Below are positions 1 to 8,801 of a stretch of 64,000 nt of DNA, piece by piece. The DNA is taken from NCBI RefSeq assembly GCF_902809835.1, contig NZ_CADDWM010000015.1, positions 868,001 to 932,000 of the forward strand. The letters are read 5' to 3'. The translations under genes were made by a program, and so were the position numbers. Origin of the DNA: Agromyces sp. Marseille-P2726. Lineage in GTDB: Bacteria; Actinomycetota; Actinomycetes; Actinomycetales; Microbacteriaceae. The notes beneath the pieces were generated by a model. The model made no database searches. It was not told the DNA's origin and saw only the letters and a program-made list of their open reading frames with translations. Within the stretch, counting starts at the first letter, position 1, and each line of letters opens with the position of its first letter.

Positions 1-1
1 G

Positions 2-196
2 ATGATGGTGCTCGTGATCGTGGGCGGCGTGCTCTACACGGCCGGCGCGATCGTCTACGCGCTGAAGAAGCCGAATCCGTGGCCGGGCACCTTCGGATTC
101 CACGAGATCTTCCACACCTGCACGGTGCTGGCGTTCATGTGCCACTGGACCGCGACCCTCATCATCGCGCTGGCACCCGCCTACCACGCGGGCTGA
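2..196 (+). CDS. Hemolysin III / TrhA-family membrane protein, C-terminal part
   Basis: Only the last 64 residues are in the window; the gene starts upstream. Two hydrophobic helices are visible, and the segment between them ([17 protein letters not shown], then H and W in the last helix) is the characteristic end of the PAQR/hemolysin III family, where His residues of the last helices contribute to a metal site. Members are seven-helix inner-membrane proteins whose bacterial role is poorly defined; some affect membrane lipid homeostasis and most are not proven haemolysins. It converges on the small gene at 212-601. The family call is from motif recognition; the missing N-terminal part cannot be judged. 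Confidence 0.85.
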   Translation: MMVLVIVGGVLYTAGAIVYALKKPNPWPGTFGFHEIFHTCTVLAFMCHWTATLIIALAPAYHAG

Positions 197-211
197 ACAG
201 GCGGCGCAGGC

Positions 212-601
212 TCAGCGACGCGGAGTGCGGTCGTCGTCGGATGGCGCGGCACTCGCGTCGGGGTCGTCGCCCGGCCGGCGGCCCTCATCGGGCTCGGGGC
301 CGGCACTCGGCGCGGCGCCCTCGGCCGGTGCGGAGCCGGCGCCGGTGCTCGCGGCATCCGTCTCGGATCGGTCGTCGTCGGCCGCGAAGTCGGCCTCGAG
401 CCGCTCGGCCTCGAGCTGGGACCGCACCTCGGCCCGGTAGTTGACCCGCCGGATGCGTCGGACCATGTCGAGGATGAGCAGCACGACGACGAGCATCACG
501 AGGAACGTGAACACGAACCCCCAGACGCCGGGGGTCACCGTGTTGGGATCGAACTCGTCTTCCTGGGCTCGGACCAGGAGGGACGCCGTCGCCCCGATCA
601 C
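212..601 (-). CDS. Small single-pass membrane protein of unknown function
   Basis: 129 residues with a GTG start at 601. A short N-terminal segment precedes one strong membrane helix (about residues 28-46, rich in Val and Leu). A charged juxtamembrane stretch (RRIRR) and a basic/acidic helix follow, and the tail is low complexity, rich in Ala, Asp, Pro and Glu. The architecture suggests a type I-like membrane anchor with a disordered cytoplasmic tail. No catalytic motif is seen and I do not recognise the family. There is no clear Shine-Dalgarno before the start, so the N-terminus is uncertain. It is divergent from the DUF4307 gene. Confidence 0.6.
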   Translation of the reverse strand: MIGATASLLVRAQEDEFDPNTVTPGVWGFVFTFLVMLVVVLLILDMVRRIRRVNYRAEVRSQLEAERLEADFAADDDRSETDAASTGAGSAPAEGAAPSAGPEPDEGRRPGDDPDASAAPSDDDRTPRR

Positions 602-683
602 GGGTGGGCTCGGCGATCGGAACGGTCGGTCACGACGAGCATCGGACTCACTCTCACGGCGGATGCGGGCTTCGCGGGGCGGT

Positions 684-702
684 TAGGCTGGATCCAAGCC
701 TA
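684..702. promoter_or_regulatory. Inverted repeat with back-to-back -10-like hexamers
   Basis: TAGGCT and AGCCTA are separated by 7 nt, so TAGGCT reads as a -10 hexamer on both strands. It lies between the divergent genes starting at 601 (minus) and 731 (plus). It could be a shared promoter core or an operator; no -35 element is clear. Confidence 0.35.
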
Positions 703-730
703 GACGATCGAGCGGAAGGGAGCCGGTGCG

Positions 731-1141
731 GTGGCCGAGCCCGAAGCCGATGCGCTCGCCGCACGATACGGCCGAACCCGCTCGCATCGCACGCGTGATC
801 GCATCCTGCTGGTCGGTGCGGCGGTCGCCTTCGCGATCGTGCTCGTCGCGTGGGTCGTCTGGGCCGGGCTCGACGGCCAGAAGCCAGCAGTCCAGGCCAC
901 CGACACGAGCCACCGGTTGCTGAACGATGAGCGCGCCGTCGAGGTGAGCTGGACGCTCTCGGTGCCGCCCGGCAACGAGACGGCCTGTGCAGTGCAGGCG
1001 CTCGACGAGGAGTTCACGATCGTCGGGTGGAAGATCGTCGAGATCCCGGCATCCGAACGGCATCTGCGGAGCTTCACCGAGACGGTCCGGGTTGCGCGGG
1101 AAGCGAACACCGGTTTGATTTCAAGCTGCTGGCTGAAATAA
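731..1141 (+). CDS. DUF4307 domain-containing membrane protein
   Basis: 136 residues from a GTG start with AAGGGAG 8 nt upstream. The layout matches the actinobacterial DUF4307 family: a short cytoplasmic N-terminus (residues 1-24, with the ARYGR motif), one membrane helix (about 25-47), and an extracytoplasmic beta-rich domain of about 90 residues with two Cys (in NETACAVQAL and SSCWLK) that could pair. In related actinobacteria this gene usually sits beside greA and a mycothiol conjugate amidase gene; here only greA follows. The molecular function of the family is unknown. Confidence 0.8.
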   Translation: MAEPEADALAARYGRTRSHRTRDRILLVGAAVAFAIVLVAWVVWAGLDGQKPAVQATDTSHRLLNDERAVEVSWTLSVPPGNETACAVQALDEEFTIVGWKIVEIPASERHLRSFTETVRVAREANTGLISSCWLK

Positions 1142-1255
1142 AATTAGGGTTTCGCTCTGGCAGCTGCCGGGGCGTCATGTCTATCACGACAGGTCCATCC
1201 CGACGCGTGCGCACCAGACGCGCCGAAACCGACACGTCACATTCAGGAGAGCACC

Positions 1256-1747
1256 ATGGCGCAGGACGTCACCGTCACCTGGCTCACTCAAGAGGCCTTC
1301 GACCGACTCACGGCCGAGCTCGAAGAGCTCTCGACGCGCGGTCGCGACGAGATCGCGAAGCGCATCGAGGCCGCGCGCGATGAGGGCGACCTGAAGGAGA
1401 ACGGCGGCTACCACGCCGCCAAAGACGAGCAGGGCAAGCAGGAGGCGCGCATCCGCCAGCTCACCGAGCTGCTCCGTACTGCGCAGGTCGGCGAGGCTCC
1501 CGAGTCGTCGGGTGTCGTCGAGCCCGGAACCGTGATCACGGCGGTGATCGCCGGCGACGAAGAGCGTTTCCTCATCGGCAGCCGCGAGATCGCCGGCGAC
1601 TCCGAACTCGACGTCTTCAGCGAGCAGTCCCCGCTCGGTGCCGCGATCCTCGGCCTGAAGGTCGGCGACGTCGCGAGCTACACCGCCCCCAACGGCCGCG
1701 AGATCTCGGTCGAGGTCACTGGCGTCGAGACCTGGAGCGGTCAGTAG
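1256..1747 (+). CDS. greA: Transcription elongation factor GreA
   Basis: 163 residues, usual family length. The protein rescues backtracked RNA polymerase by stimulating transcript cleavage through the secondary channel. The N-terminal coiled coil (about residues 8-80) carries the acidic tip, seen as the RDEGDLKENGGYHAAK region with the conserved Asp and Glu pair. The C-terminal FKBP-like domain (about 85-160) ends in the typical SPLGAAILG and EISVEVTGVE segments. AGGAG lies 6 nt before the ATG. The 114-nt gap to the DUF4307 gene suggests its own promoter. It converges on ilvA with an 8-nt gap. Confidence 0.97.
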   Translation: MAQDVTVTWLTQEAFDRLTAELEELSTRGRDEIAKRIEAARDEGDLKENGGYHAAKDEQGKQEARIRQLTELLRTAQVGEAPESSGVVEPGTVITAVIAGDEERFLIGSREIAGDSELDVFSEQSPLGAAILGLKVGDVASYTAPNGREISVEVTGVETWSGQ

Positions 1748-1754
1748 CCACCGC

Positions 1755-2993
1755 TCACTCCGCCTCGACCTTCGGGTCGTATCCGGCACGGCGCAGCACC
1801 TCGACGACGGATGCGCGATGCTCGGGCCCGCGCGTCTCGACCGACAGCTTGAGCTCGACCTCTGAGATCTGCAGTCCCGACCCGTGGCGCGTGTGCAGCA
1901 CCTCGATGACATTCGCGTTCGCCTCGGCGAGCAGTTCGGCGACCCGCGCGAGCTGGCCGGGTCGGTCGGGCAGTCCGACGCTGATGGTGAGGTAGCGATC
2001 GGATGCCGCGAGCCCGTGCGCGACGACGCGCTGCATGAGGAGCGGGTCGATGTTGCCGCCCGAGAGCACGGCGACGATGGGACCGTCGGACGTCACCGCG
2101 CCGGTCATCATCGCCGCGACGGCCACGGCGCCGGCCGGCTCGACGACGAGCTTCGCCCGTTCGAGCAGCACGAGCAGCGCCCGGGCGATGTCGTCCTCCG
2201 ACACGGTCACGACCTCGTCGACGGCGTCGCGGATGATCGCGAAGTTGAGCTCGCCCGGCTTGTACACGGCGATGCCGTCGGCGATGGTCGGCACGACCGG
2301 AACGTGACGCGGCTCGCCCGCCGCGAGCGACGCGATGTACGGTGCCGCGTTCTCGGCCTGCACGCCGATCACGCGGAGCGGGCGACCCTCGGCCGCCGCG
2401 CGCTGCTTGGCGGCGCTTGCGATTCCCGCGGCCAGTCCACCACCGCCGATGGGGACGACGATGGTCGTCGCATCGGGGGCCTGGTCGAGGATCTCGAGGC
2501 CGAGGGTGCCCTGGCCTGCGATGACGTCGGGATGGTCGAACGGCGGGATCACGACGGCCCCCGACTGGGCGGCGAACGTCGTCGCGGCATCGATCGTCTC
2601 GCCGACCGACCCCCCCTCGAGCACCACGCCGGCGCCGTACGAACGGGTCGCCTCCAGCTTCGGGAGGGCAACGCCGACGGGCATGAAGATGGTCGCGCGG
2701 ATGCCGAGCTCGCGTGCCGCGTAGGCGACGCCCTGGGCGTGGTTGCCGGCGGACGCGGCGACGACCCCGCGAGCCCGCTCGGACTCGCTGAGGGCCGCCA
2801 TGCGATGGTAGGCCCCGCGGAGCTTGTACGAACCGGTGCGCTGCAGGTTCTCGCACTTCAGGTACACCGGCACTCCGAGCTGACGCCCGAGGAACCTCGA
2901 CGTCTCCATCGGGGTCTCGCGGGCGACCCGTGCGACGACCTCTCGCGCTCGCTCGAACTCGGCGAGACCCGGTCCGGGGATGGTCGTGATCAC
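1755..2993 (-). CDS. ilvA: Threonine ammonia-lyase (threonine dehydratase)
   Basis: 412 residues. A PLP-dependent fold type II enzyme converting threonine to 2-oxobutyrate, the entry to isoleucine synthesis. The PLP lysine is in the GSYKLRGAY motif (about residue 57), the phosphate-binding glycine loop is PIGGGGLAAGIA, and SAGNHAQGVAYAA is the substrate-binding loop. The C-terminal 80 residues look like an ACT-type domain (LTISVGLPDRPGQLARV). The length is that of the shorter single-ACT form, which in other species is catabolic/ADP-responsive or biosynthetic with weak feedback control; the sequence alone does not decide. It is separated by 4 nt from the upstream permease gene, so the two may be cotranscribed. 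Confidence 0.93.
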   Translation of the reverse strand: MITTIPGPGLAEFERAREVVARVARETPMETSRFLGRQLGVPVYLKCENLQRTGSYKLRGAYHRMAALSESERARGVVAASAGNHAQGVAYAARELGIRATIFMPVGVALPKLEATRSYGAGVVLEGGSVGETIDAATTFAAQSGAVVIPPFDHPDVIAGQGTLGLEILDQAPDATTIVVPIGGGGLAAGIASAAKQRAAAEGRPLRVIGVQAENAAPYIASLAAGEPRHVPVVPTIADGIAVYKPGELNFAIIRDAVDEVVTVSEDDIARALLVLLERAKLVVEPAGAVAVAAMMTGAVTSDGPIVAVLSGGNIDPLLMQRVVAHGLAASDRYLTISVGLPDRPGQLARVAELLAEANANVIEVLHTRHGSGLQISEVELKLSVETRGPEHRASVVEVLRRAGYDPKVEAE

Positions 2994-2997
2994 TCCC

Positions 2998-4221
2998 TCA
3001 TTCTCCTCGTTGGAAGCCGGGGCGCTGTGGCACCGTGCTCCAGAGCGGCAACCCGGTCTCGATCGTGGCGGGCGGCACGTCGCGCTTCCACGATCCGCGC
3101 GCGATGAAGACGATCATGACGTTCACCACCGCGGCGACCGGCACGGCGAACAGCGCACCCGGAATCCCGGCGAGCAGCGACCCGGTCGCCACCGCCACAA
3201 CGACGCCGAGCGGATGCACCTTCACGGCCGTGCCCATGATGAGCGGCTGCAGCACATGCCCCTCGACCTGCTGCACGAGCAGCACGATGGCGAGCATGAT
3301 GACGGCGATCACCCAGCCGTTGTAGATCAGCGCGACGAACACCGCGAGCGCGCCCGTCACGACGGCGCCGACGATCGGAACGAACGACCCGAGGAACACC
3401 CGGATCGCGATCGGCACCGCGAGGGGCACTCCCAGGAAGAACGCTCCCAGCCCGATGCCGATGGCGTCGATCGTGGCGACGAGGATCTGCACCTTCACGA
3501 AGTTCTGCAGGGTCGCCCAGCCCGCCTGACCGGCGCCGTCGACCGCGGCACGGGCACGCTTCGGGAAGACTCCGACGATCCAGTGCCAGATGCCACGCCC
3601 GTCGATGAGGATGAAGAGGGTCGCGAACAGGGCGAGGAGCATTCCGGCGAGGAAGTGCCCGAGGGTGGAGCCGACCGAGAGGGCACCGCTCACGAGCACG
3701 CTGCTGTCCTCCTGGATGGCGGTGACGACCTGCTCCATCCAGTCGTTCAACTGCTGCTCCGTGATGTGGAACGGGCCCTCGAGCAGCCACGCGCGGAAGT
3801 CGTCCCATGCGACGAGGCTCTGCGCGACGAGCTCGTCGCGATCGCGTGCGATGAAGGTGATGCCGACCGTGAGCAGTCCGCCGACGACGATCAACGCCGA
3901 CAGCATCGCCACGGTGACGGCCAGCCACCGAGGCCAGCGATGCCGTTGCAGGAACTGGGAGAAGGGCACGAGCAGCGCACCCAGCAGCACGGCGACGAGG
4001 ATCGGGATGACGATGAGCCGCAGCTGGATGATGAGGAAGATGACGACCGCCAGCACTCCCCCGACGAGCAGGAGCCGCCACGACCAGGCTGCCGCGAGCC
4101 GCATGCCGAAGGGGATCGACTCGGTGACGTCGCGCCGCGCCTGCGGAGCGGGCTCGGGCCGGTCGTCGGGCGCGCGTCGGCGGATGATCCTCCCCCGCGC
4201 TCTCCCGCTGGACCCCGCCAT
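2998..4221 (-). CDS. AI-2E family transporter (YdiK/TqsA-like permease)
   Basis: 407 residues. After a charged N-terminal tail of about 40 residues come paired membrane helices (about 48-100), a soluble loop (about 105-175), and a second helical set with the VGRFLAGM-like and GSFVPIVGAVVTGALAVFVALIYNG segments typical of the AI-2E exporter superfamily. Members are oligomeric membrane permeases; only a few have been shown to export autoinducer-2, others move Na+/H+ or are uncharacterised, so the substrate is unknown. The ATG lies 6 nt after a -10-like TAGACT, suggesting leaderless mRNA. It runs divergently from the AlkZ-like gene and closely precedes ilvA. Confidence 0.85.
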   Translation of the reverse strand: MAGSSGRARGRIIRRRAPDDRPEPAPQARRDVTESIPFGMRLAAAWSWRLLLVGGVLAVVIFLIIQLRLIVIPILVAVLLGALLVPFSQFLQRHRWPRWLAVTVAMLSALIVVGGLLTVGITFIARDRDELVAQSLVAWDDFRAWLLEGPFHITEQQLNDWMEQVVTAIQEDSSVLVSGALSVGSTLGHFLAGMLLALFATLFILIDGRGIWHWIVGVFPKRARAAVDGAGQAGWATLQNFVKVQILVATIDAIGIGLGAFFLGVPLAVPIAIRVFLGSFVPIVGAVVTGALAVFVALIYNGWVIAVIMLAIVLLVQQVEGHVLQPLIMGTAVKVHPLGVVVAVATGSLLAGIPGALFAVPVAAVVNVMIVFIARGSWKRDVPPATIETGLPLWSTVPQRPGFQRGE

Positions 4222-4227
4222 CGTCCC

Positions 4228-4233
4228 AGTCTA
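4228..4233 (-). promoter_or_regulatory. -10 hexamer TAGACT of the AI-2E permease gene
   Basis: TAGACT on the minus strand ends 6 nt before the ATG at 4221. With no Shine-Dalgarno present, this spacing predicts a leaderless transcript. Confidence 0.5.
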
Positions 4234-4302
4234 GGCGCGGGGCATGCCCGCCACGGCATGGGTGGACCGGTTGTCGGATGGGCCGGATAGGGTCGGAGCA
4301 CC

Positions 4303-5514
4303 ATGGCCGACACCGTACGTCCCGCACTCGCCCGGCGCATCGCCCTCGCCGCCCAGGGCTTCGGGCGCTCCTCACCTTCCGCGCCCGGGCTCCGTCAGGT
4401 GAGCGGCATCATCGACCGGCTCGCCGTGCTCCAGATCGACTCGGTCAACGTCTTCGAACGAAGCCACTACATTCCCGCCTTCAGCCGGCTGGGCCCATAC
4501 GACCGGGCCCTGCTCGACCGGGTCACCACCGGGCGGCGGGGTCGCATGGTCGAGTCCTGGGCGCACCAGGCTGCATTCATCCCTCGCGAACTGTGGCCGC
4601 ACTTCGAGTTCCGCCGCGAGGAGTACCGACGCGCGGGCAGCGAGTGGGGCGGATGGCTCGTCGAGAACCGCTCCCTCGCCGAGTGGCTGCTTGCCGAACT
4701 GACGGCGAACGGCCCGATGCGGGCCAGCGAGATCGAACACGACGCCAACGAGCGCCGCGGTTCCTGGTGGGGCTGGTCCGACGTCAAGCGCACGCTCGAG
4801 TGGATGTTCCGCGTCGGCGAGGTCGTGTGCGTCGAGCGGCAGCGCTTCGAGCGGGTGTACGCGCTGCCCGAGCAGGCGCTGCCGTCCGAGCTGCTCTCAG
4901 CGCAGGTCGCGCCCGATGAGGCGGCGCGCGAGCTCGTCCGGCGCGCGGCCACGGCCCTCGGCATCGCCACCGAGGCCGACCTCGCCGACTACTGGCGCAT
5001 GAAGCGGCCGCAGGTCCGCGAGGCCGCCCGATCGCTGCAGGAAGACGGAGAACTCGTGCCCGTCGAGGTCCCCGGGTGGACGACCGCCGGCCGCCCCACG
5101 CCGACGTGGGTGCACCGCGATGCGCGACGTCCTCGGCATCTCGAGGCCGCGGCCGTGCTCTCCCCGTTCGATCCCGTGGTCTGGTTCCGTCCGCGCACCG
5201 AGCGCCTGTTCGGCTTCCACTATCGCATCGAGATCTACACGCCCGAGCCCGACCGCAAGTTCGGCTACTACTCGTTGCCGGTCCTCGTCGACGACGGTCT
5301 CGTCGGGCGGGTCGACCTGAAGAGCGATCGCAAGGCCGGCGTGCTGCGAGTGCAGTCCGCCTGGGCCGAGGCCGACGCGCCTGCCGACGTGGCCGAACGG
5401 CTGGTCCCCGTGCTTCGGCGAGCGGCCGAGTGGCAGGGTCTCGGGGCGATCGAGGTGGTGGATCGCGGCGACCTCGCACCCGCGCTGCGCGCGGAAGTCG
5501 CCGCGGCAGGCTGA
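4303..5514 (+). CDS. AlkZ/YcaQ-like winged-helix DNA glycosylase
   Basis: 403 residues. The protein resembles the HTH_42 (AlkZ/YcaQ) family, DNA glycosylases built from tandem winged helices and a beta domain, which excise alkylated bases or unhook interstrand crosslinks. The QxD catalytic signature is visible as LQIDSVNV (Q44, D46), followed by the conserved RSHY. The central SWWGWSDVKRTLEWMFRVGEV segment is a winged helix, and the C-terminal region (FHYRIEIYTPEPDRKFGYYSLPVL) is typical of the beta domain. It most resembles the stand-alone YcaQ/AZL group that acts on crosslinks and alkylpurines; exact substrate is not deducible. It stands alone and converges on htpX. A TAGGGT hexamer lies 9 nt before the ATG. 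Confidence 0.85.
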   Translation: MADTVRPALARRIALAAQGFGRSSPSAPGLRQVSGIIDRLAVLQIDSVNVFERSHYIPAFSRLGPYDRALLDRVTTGRRGRMVESWAHQAAFIPRELWPHFEFRREEYRRAGSEWGGWLVENRSLAEWLLAELTANGPMRASEIEHDANERRGSWWGWSDVKRTLEWMFRVGEVVCVERQRFERVYALPEQALPSELLSAQVAPDEAARELVRRAATALGIATEADLADYWRMKRPQVREAARSLQEDGELVPVEVPGWTTAGRPTPTWVHRDARRPRHLEAAAVLSPFDPVVWFRPRTERLFGFHYRIEIYTPEPDRKFGYYSLPVLVDDGLVGRVDLKSDRKAGVLRVQSAWAEADAPADVAERLVPVLRRAAEWQGLGAIEVVDRGDLAPALRAEVAAAG

Positions 5515-5551
5515 GGGGGCATGGCGGTCACCGGCGGTCGCCGGCAGTCGC

Positions 5552-6427
5552 CTAGAAGGAGCCGCCCATCTTCTCGAGCCGCTTGACGCGCTCGGCGATC
5601 GGAGGGTGCGTCGCGAACAGGCGGTCGATCACGCCGGGCCGCAGCGGGTCGGCGATCCAGAGGTGTGCCATCGACGAGTTCTGGCGGCGCATCGGGCGAC
5701 CGTAGGCTTCCAGCTTCTCGAGGGCACGCGCAAGCGCGTCGGGATGCCGCGTGGTCATGGCGGCCGTGGCATCTGCCAGGTACTCGCGCTGACGCGACAC
5801 CGCCAATTGCACGAGGCTGGCCACGAGCGGGGCGATGAGCAGGGCGATGAGGCCGAAGACGAGCACGATCGGGTTCTGGTTGTTGCCGCGCCCGAAGAAT
5901 GTCAGCCGAACCAGCATGTCGGAGATGAAGCCGACCGCCACCACCAGCCCGAACACGATCATCGACAGCCGGATGTCGTAGTTGCGAACGTGTCCGAGTT
6001 CGTGCGCCATCACGCCTTCGAGCTCTGCATCGTCCATGATCTCGAGCAGACCCGTGGTTGCAGCGACGACGGCGCGCTTGGGGTCTCGCCCGGTGGCGAA
6101 CGCGTTCGGAGCCGGGTCGGAGATGACGTACACGCGAGGCATCGGGGTGCCCGTGGCGATGGAGAGGTTCTCGACGGTGCGCCACGGGCGGGGGTGGTCG
6201 GCTCTGCTGCGCACCTCGATCGCGCCCGACATCGCAAGAGCCTGCCGGTCGGCGGTGAAGTACTGGATGAGGGCGTACCCCGCGGCGATCACCACCGTCA
6301 CGATGACGATCGTGACGTCTTGGTAGATCCATGCCGCAAGCCACCCGAGCCCGCCGATGATGGCGAGGAAGAACAGGATGATGAAGACGGTGTTGCGCTT
6401 GTTCCTGGCGATCGCGCGGTACATCAA
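5552..6427 (-). CDS. htpX: M48-family zinc metalloprotease, HtpX-like
   Basis: 291 residues. A membrane-bound zinc endopeptidase family that handles damaged or misfolded membrane proteins. Two N-terminal helices (about 12-50) precede the catalytic domain; the HExxH zinc motif is in MAHELGHVRNYDIRLS (about residue 140), followed by two more helices (about 155-200), and the third zinc ligand is in the downstream SRQREYLADATAA segment. FATGRDPKRAVVAATTGLLE before the zinc motif is a strong family signature. It lies downstream of lemA (97-nt gap), a common pairing: LemA and HtpX genes are often adjacent. Confidence 0.93.
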   Translation of the reverse strand: MMYRAIARNKRNTVFIILFFLAIIGGLGWLAAWIYQDVTIVIVTVVIAAGYALIQYFTADRQALAMSGAIEVRSRADHPRPWRTVENLSIATGTPMPRVYVISDPAPNAFATGRDPKRAVVAATTGLLEIMDDAELEGVMAHELGHVRNYDIRLSMIVFGLVVAVGFISDMLVRLTFFGRGNNQNPIVLVFGLIALLIAPLVASLVQLAVSRQREYLADATAAMTTRHPDALARALEKLEAYGRPMRRQNSSMAHLWIADPLRPGVIDRLFATHPPIAERVKRLEKMGGSF

Positions 6428-6459
6428 GTGCCCCTGGGGGTCTGGATGCGCGTTGCGGC

Positions 6460-6500
6460 GTCTCGATGCGCGTCACGCGGACGCGTGGCGCCCCTCGACC
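6460..6500. repeat. Degenerate copy of the GTCTCGA...CTCGACC dispersed palindrome
   Basis: Between lemA and htpX the sequence begins GTCTCGATGCGC and ends CCCCTCGACC around a GC-rich centre with short complementary arms (CGC-gga-GCG type). The ends resemble those of the repeats at 26116, 51001 and 51722. The match is imperfect. Confidence 0.35.
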
Positions 6501-6524
6501 TCGACGGGTGCCTGACGGCGCCCA

Positions 6525-7091
6525 TCAAAACTGCACGCGTGGCGGCTCTGCGATGGCCGCGGGCTCGGTCACCTCGAAGAACTCACGCTCGTGGAAGCCG
6601 AGTCCACGAACGAAGAGGGTGTTCGGGAACACCTTGATCTTGGTGTTGAGCTCGCGCACGCCGCCGTTGTAGAACCGCCGGGAGGCCTGGATCTTGTCTT
6701 CGGTGTCGACGAGCTCGCCCTGCAGTTGGAGGAAGTTCTGGCTCGCCTGCAGCTGCGGATACGCCTCGGCCACCGCGAAGATCGACTTCAGGGCCTGCTG
6801 CATGTGGTTCTCGGCCACGCCGGCTTCGGCCGGCCCGTGTGCCTGGAGCGTCTCGGCCCGCGCACGAGTGACGTTCTCGAAGACCGCCTTCTCGTGCGAG
6901 GCGTACCCCTTCACCGCCTCGATGAGGTTCGGGATGAGGTCGGCACGGCGCTTCAACTGCACCGTGATGTCGCTCCACGCTTCGTCGACTCGCACGTTCA
7001 GCGTCACCAGGGAGTTGTACGTCGCCCACAGGTAGATGCCGATGATCACCACGAGCGCAACGACGATGATGACGGGGATGAGCCATTCCAT
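6525..7091 (-). CDS. lemA: LemA family protein
   Basis: 188 residues from the ATG at 7091, chosen because GGAG lies 8 nt upstream; an in-frame ATG at 7139 would add 16 residues without such a site. One N-terminal membrane helix (about 3-24) is followed by a helical-bundle domain with the family signatures YNSLVTLNVRVDEAWSDI, QLKRRADLIPNLIEAVKGYA and the C-terminal RRFYNGGVRELN then FPNTLFV. LemA proteins are membrane-anchored with an exposed helical domain; the biochemical role is not settled. The gene is upstream of htpX on the same strand and the two probably form a unit. Confidence 0.93.
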   Translation of the reverse strand: MEWLIPVIIVVALVVIIGIYLWATYNSLVTLNVRVDEAWSDITVQLKRRADLIPNLIEAVKGYASHEKAVFENVTRARAETLQAHGPAEAGVAENHMQQALKSIFAVAEAYPQLQASQNFLQLQGELVDTEDKIQASRRFYNGGVRELNTKIKVFPNTLFVRGLGFHEREFFEVTEPAAIAEPPRVQF

Positions 7092-7212
7092 GGCACGGAC
7101 TCCAATGCGCTCTCGCGACGTACGGGGGTGTTCCTTCATCCTACCGAGGGGGTGCTGGCGCGCCGATGCCTTCCCATGAGACTCGGAGGGAAGGCGGGGG
7201 CCGCTCCGGGCG

Positions 7213-7218
7213 TAGGCT
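7213..7218 (+). promoter_or_regulatory. -10 hexamer TAGGCT of the ABC exporter operon
   Basis: TAGGCT ends 7 nt before the GTG at 7226. This supports the GTG as the true start on a leaderless mRNA. Confidence 0.5.
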
Positions 7219-7225
7219 CAGGCTT

Positions 7226-8053
7226 GTGCACGAGTCGGGACGCGCCCGGCGCCGCGGCGGGCCACGCGGCGAGACGGCCGCGCCCGCCATCGTCGTGCAC
7301 GACCTGCAGGTGAAGCGGGCGCGCGTGCCCGTGCTCCGCGGGCTGTCACTCGCCGTGCCGAGCGGCATGATCGTCGGGCTCCTCGGCCCGAGCGGCAGCG
7401 GCAAGACGTCGCTCATGCGCTCGATCGTGGGCGTCCAGATCGTGCAGTCGGGCACCATCGAGGTGCTCGGTCTGCCCGCCGGCTCCGGGGCGCTCCGCCA
7501 TCGCGTCGCGTACGTCACCCAGGAGGCGAGCGTGTACGACGATCTCACGGTGCGGCAGAACCTGTCGTACTTCCGCCGCGTACTCGGCGTACCGGCATCC
7601 GATATCGACCGGGTCATCGAGCGCACCGACCTCGCCTCGGTCGCCGACCGGCTCGCCGGCTCGCTCTCGGGCGGGCAGCGCGGCAGGGTGTCGCTGGCCG
7701 CGGCGCTGCTCGGCTCGCCCGAGGTGCTCGTGCTCGACGAACCCACGGTCGGACTGGACCCGGTACTCCGCGTCGAGCTGTGGCAGCTCTTCCACGAGCT
7801 CGCGGCAGAGGGGGCGACGCTCCTCGTGTCGAGCCACGTCATGGACGAGGCGAAGCGCTGCGACCGCCTCCTGCTCATGCGCGACGGCGAGCTGCTCGCC
7901 GACGACACCGTGCCAGGAGTGCTCGCCTTCACCGGCACCGACGACATCGAGGAGGCGTTCCTGCGGCTCATCGATCGGGGCGAGCCCGACCTCCAGCCGC
8001 ACGACGCGTCGGCACGACCTGCCGACGCCGGCGGAAGCGAGGGCCGGCGATGA
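7226..8053 (+). CDS. ABC transporter ATP-binding protein (ABC-2 type exporter)
   Basis: 275 residues from GTG 7226, selected because TAGGCT lies 7 nt upstream; an in-frame ATG at 7166 would add 20 residues upstream of that promoter. It is a complete nucleotide-binding domain: Walker A GPSGSGKT (about residues 54-61), Q-loop in VTQEAS, signature LSGGQRGRVSLA, Walker B VLVLDEP, and the switch His in SSHVMDEA. The DrrA/CcmA-like layout and the downstream membrane subunit point to an exporter of drugs, lipids or polysaccharide; the substrate is unknown. The stop codon overlaps the permease start (ATGA), so translation of the two is coupled. Confidence 0.92.
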   Translation: MHESGRARRRGGPRGETAAPAIVVHDLQVKRARVPVLRGLSLAVPSGMIVGLLGPSGSGKTSLMRSIVGVQIVQSGTIEVLGLPAGSGALRHRVAYVTQEASVYDDLTVRQNLSYFRRVLGVPASDIDRVIERTDLASVADRLAGSLSGGQRGRVSLAAALLGSPEVLVLDEPTVGLDPVLRVELWQLFHELAAEGATLLVSSHVMDEAKRCDRLLLMRDGELLADDTVPGVLAFTGTDDIEEAFLRLIDRGEPDLQPHDASARPADAGGSEGRR

Positions 8054-8784
8054 CGCTCGTCCGCACCTTCTCGACCGCCGGCCGCGTGCTCACGCAGATC
8101 CGGCACGATCATCGCACCGTCGCCCTCCTGCTCATCGTGCCGAGCCTGCTCATCGGCCTCGTCGCGTGGATCTTCACCGACACCGACGTGTTCCAGGCCA
8201 TCGGCCCCGCGATGATCGCCTTGTTCCCGTTCATCGTGATGTTCCTCGTGACGAGCATCGCGACGCTTCGCGAACGCCGCAGCGGCACGCTCGAGCGCCT
8301 GTTCTCGATGCCGATGGGCAAGGGCGACTTCATCCTGGGGTACGCGCTCGCGTTCGGGTTCCTCGCGATCTTCCAGACCGCGATCGCGGTGTCGTTCGCG
8401 GTGTTCGTCTGCGGCCTCGAGATCGAGGGCTCGATCTGGCTGCTGTTCGCCGTCACCGTCGCCGATGCGCTGCTCGGAACGGCGCTCGGGCTGCTCGCGA
8501 GCGCGTTCGCCCGCACCGAGTTCCAGGTCGTGCAGTTCATGCCCCTGCTCGTGTTCCCGCAGATCCTGCTCGGCGGCATCTTCATTCCGCGCGACCAGCT
8601 CCCCGACGTGCTCGAGGCGATCAGCGATTGGCTGCCGCTGAGCTACGCGATCGACGCCCTCACCGCCGTCGCCGACGGCTCCGAGGACGCCGCTTGGATC
8701 CGGGCGCGCATCCTCGCGATCGGCGCCTGGATCGTGGGCTCCATCGTGGTCGGCTCGATCACGCTGCGACGCCGCACCGCTTAG
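8050..8784 (+). CDS. ABC-2 type transporter permease
   Basis: 244 residues. Six membrane helices are predicted: about 22-45, 50-75, 100-128, 135-160, 165-190 and 222-242. The segment with FMPLLVFPQILLGGIFIPRDQLPDVL before the last helix is the classic ABC-2 signature. It overlaps the ATP-binding gene by 4 nt (ATGA) and is the only permease nearby, so the complex is probably a homodimeric permease with two ATPase subunits. The substrate is unknown. It converges on the lactone oxidase gene. Confidence 0.92.
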   Translation: MTLVRTFSTAGRVLTQIRHDHRTVALLLIVPSLLIGLVAWIFTDTDVFQAIGPAMIALFPFIVMFLVTSIATLRERRSGTLERLFSMPMGKGDFILGYALAFGFLAIFQTAIAVSFAVFVCGLEIEGSIWLLFAVTVADALLGTALGLLASAFARTEFQVVQFMPLLVFPQILLGGIFIPRDQLPDVLEAISDWLPLSYAIDALTAVADGSEDAAWIRARILAIGAWIVGSIVVGSITLRRRTA

Positions 8785-8801
8785 CTGGCTCGCCGGCCCC
8801 C